A DNA stretch of 15,812 bases from an uncultured Streptomyces sp. (lineage in GTDB: Bacteria; Actinomycetota; Actinomycetes; Streptomycetales; Streptomycetaceae), in the NCBI GenBank assembly GCA_946480485.1, contig CAMLJW010000074.1, positions 1-15,812 of the forward strand, read 5' to 3'. Position numbers and translations under genes: made by a program. Below, in pieces: positions 14,524 to 15,812 of this stretch. How positions within the stretch are numbered: the stretch's first letter is position 1; every line of letters begins with the position of its first letter. The notes beneath the pieces were generated by a model. That model did not search any database. It saw only the letters and a list, made by a program, of their open reading frames with translations, and was not told the DNA's origin.

Positions 14524-15812
14524 GTGACCACGACCCCCATGACGCGGACCCCCACGACGCGGACCCCCACGACGCAAGTGCGCACGGTCTGCTCGTACTG
14601 CGGTGTGGGCTGCGGAATGGTCCTCGACATCGGGATGGGACCCGATGGACGGCGTACGGTCCTGAAGGCGTCCGGCGACAAGGCGCACCCTGCGAACTTC
14701 GGACGGCTGTGCACCAAGGGCTCGACCACGGCCGACATGCTCGCCGCGCCGGGACGGCTCGGCTCCGCCCTCGTACGGGACGACCGCGGCGCGGAGCCGG
14801 TGCCCGCGCCCGTGGACGCGGCGATCGCCGAGACCGCCCGGCGGCTGCGCGCGATCATCGACGAGCACGGTCCGGACGCCTTCGCCTTCTACGTCTCCGG
14901 GCAGATGAGCCTGGAGGCGCAGTATCTGGCGAACAAGCTGGCCAAGGGGTTCGTGCGCACGAACCAGATCGAGTCGAACTCCCGGCTGTGCATGGCGAGC
15001 GCGGGCACCGGCTCCAAGCTGTCCCTGGGCGCCGATGGCCCGCCCGGCTCGTACCAGGACTTCGAGAAGGCGGATGTCTTCTTCGTCATCGGCTCGAACA
15101 CGGCGGACTGCCATCCGATTCTGTTCCTGCGGATGACGGAGCGGCTCAAGGCGGGCGCGAAGCTCATCGTCGTCGATCCGCGGCGCACCGCCACCGCCGA
15201 CAAAGCCGATCTGTTTATGCAGATCAAGCCGGGTACGGATCTCGCGCTGCTGAACGGGCTGTTGTATCTCCTGCACGTCAACGGCCACACCGACCCCGCC
15301 TTCGTCGCGGCGCACACCGAGGGCTGGGAGGCGATGCCCGGTTTCCTCGCCGACTACCGGCCAGACACCGTCGCCGAGATCACCGGCATTCCGGAGGCCG
15401 ACATCCGCGAGGCCGCCCAGCTGATCGGCCAGGCCGGCGAATGGATGAGCCTGTGGACCATGGGTCTCAACCAGTCCACGCACGGCACATGGAACACGAA
15501 CGCCCTGGTCAACCTGCATCTCGCGACCGGTGCGATCTGCCGCCCGGGATCCGGGCCCTTCTCGCTCACCGGGCAGCCCAACGCCATGGGTGGCCGCGAG
15601 ATGGGGTACATGGGGCCGGGTCTGCCGGGGCAGCGGTCCGTTCTCGTCGACGAGGAGCGTGCCTTCGTCGAGGAGCTGTGGGAACTGCCCCCGGGCACGC
15701 TCCGGAAGGACGGCGTCGGGAAGGGCACCGTCGAGATGTTCCAGAAGATGGCGGACGGCGAGATCAAGGCCTGCTGGATCATCTGCACCAACCCCGTCGC
15801 CTCGGTCGCCAA
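14524..15812 (+). CDS. Assimilatory nitrate reductase catalytic subunit, NasA/NarB type (partial)
   Basis: The frame from the GTG at 14524 stays open for 429 codons to the right edge. A [4Fe-4S] site is formed by C23, C26, C30 (CSYCGVGC) and C63 (LCTKG). The molybdenum ligand is C156 in SNSRLCMASA, and later come the molybdopterin-guanine-dinucleotide motifs VVDPRRTATA and GQPNAMGGREMGYMG. The last motif and the Cys ligand favour an assimilatory nitrate reductase over formate dehydrogenase. It reduces nitrate to nitrite in the cytoplasm. AAAGGG lies six bases before the GTG; an in-frame ATG at 14539 is a weaker choice. The first 17 residues are a TRTPT-type repeat that is not part of the enzyme fold. 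A GlnR-like box precedes it. The C-terminal part lies outside the window. Confidence 0.93.
   Translation, partial: MTTTPMTRTPTTRTPTTQVRTVCSYCGVGCGMVLDIGMGPDGRRTVLKASGDKAHPANFGRLCTKGSTTADMLAAPGRLGSALVRDDRGAEPVPAPVDAAIAETARRLRAIIDEHGPDAFAFYVSGQMSLEAQYLANKLAKGFVRTNQIESNSRLCMASAGTGSKLSLGADGPPGSYQDFEKADVFFVIGSNTADCHPILFLRMTERLKAGAKLIVVDPRRTATADKADLFMQIKPGTDLALLNGLLYLLHVNGHTDPAFVAAHTEGWEAMPGFLADYRPDTVAEITGIPEADIREAAQLIGQAGEWMSLWTMGLNQSTHGTWNTNALVNLHLATGAICRPGSGPFSLTGQPNAMGGREMGYMGPGLPGQRSVLVDEERAFVEELWELPPGTLRKDGVGKGTVEMFQKMADGEIKACWIICTNPVASVA
14542..14571 (+). repeat. 15-bp tandem repeat in the first codons of the nitrate reductase gene
   Basis: ACGCGGACCCCCACG occurs twice in a row (14542-14556 and 14557-14571), with a degraded copy before and a partial copy after. 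It encodes TRTPT repeats ahead of the first cluster cysteine and keeps the frame. Confidence 0.85.

Overview
The window is very GC-rich actinobacterial chromosome, most likely Streptomyces. Codon third positions are mostly G or C and GTG starts are common. It carries a WhiJ/AbaA-type regulatory cluster, a DUF574 methyltransferase, a short SepF paralogue, and an arcA-argF pair. My recollection is that an SflB-like SepF gene and arcA/argF also lie near one another in S. coelicolor.

Left part (1-2541, minus strand): a MacB/LolD-type ABC exporter pair. The ATPase comes first and the FtsX-like permease follows, running off the left edge; a 24-bp tandem repeat starts in the last codons of the ATPase gene. 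From 2542 to 3090 there is no gene, but a long inverted repeat at 2861-2917 pairs fully only as minus-strand RNA.

Middle-left (3091-6373, minus strand): two paralogous small secreted proteins of unknown function with matching upstream regions. They are separated by the 3' end of a decayed group II intron (maturase C-terminus plus domains V-VI). The second copy has a perfect CRP-type palindrome about 105 bp upstream of its start; the first has a degenerate version at the same place. Next come an ECF sigma factor and a His/Met-rich membrane protein.

Centre (6565-9416): an RsbW-like ATPase facing away from a helix-turn-helix/DUF5753 regulator and a translationally coupled DUF397 protein. This is the typical three-part WhiJ/AbaA developmental module. 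A DUF574 SAM-dependent methyltransferase follows.

Right part (9522-14281, minus strand): reading with transcription, a SepF-like protein, a P-loop ATPase, an overlapping MazG-like pyrophosphatase, arginine deiminase and ornithine carbamoyltransferase. The last two form two steps of the arginine deiminase route. An AT-rich island with a 20-bp-spaced direct repeat sits between them. From 14524 a NasA/NarB-type assimilatory nitrate reductase runs off the right edge on the plus strand, behind a GlnR-like box.

No tRNA, rRNA or CRISPR array was seen. The least explained segment is the secreted-protein pair with its CRP-like sites and intron scar.
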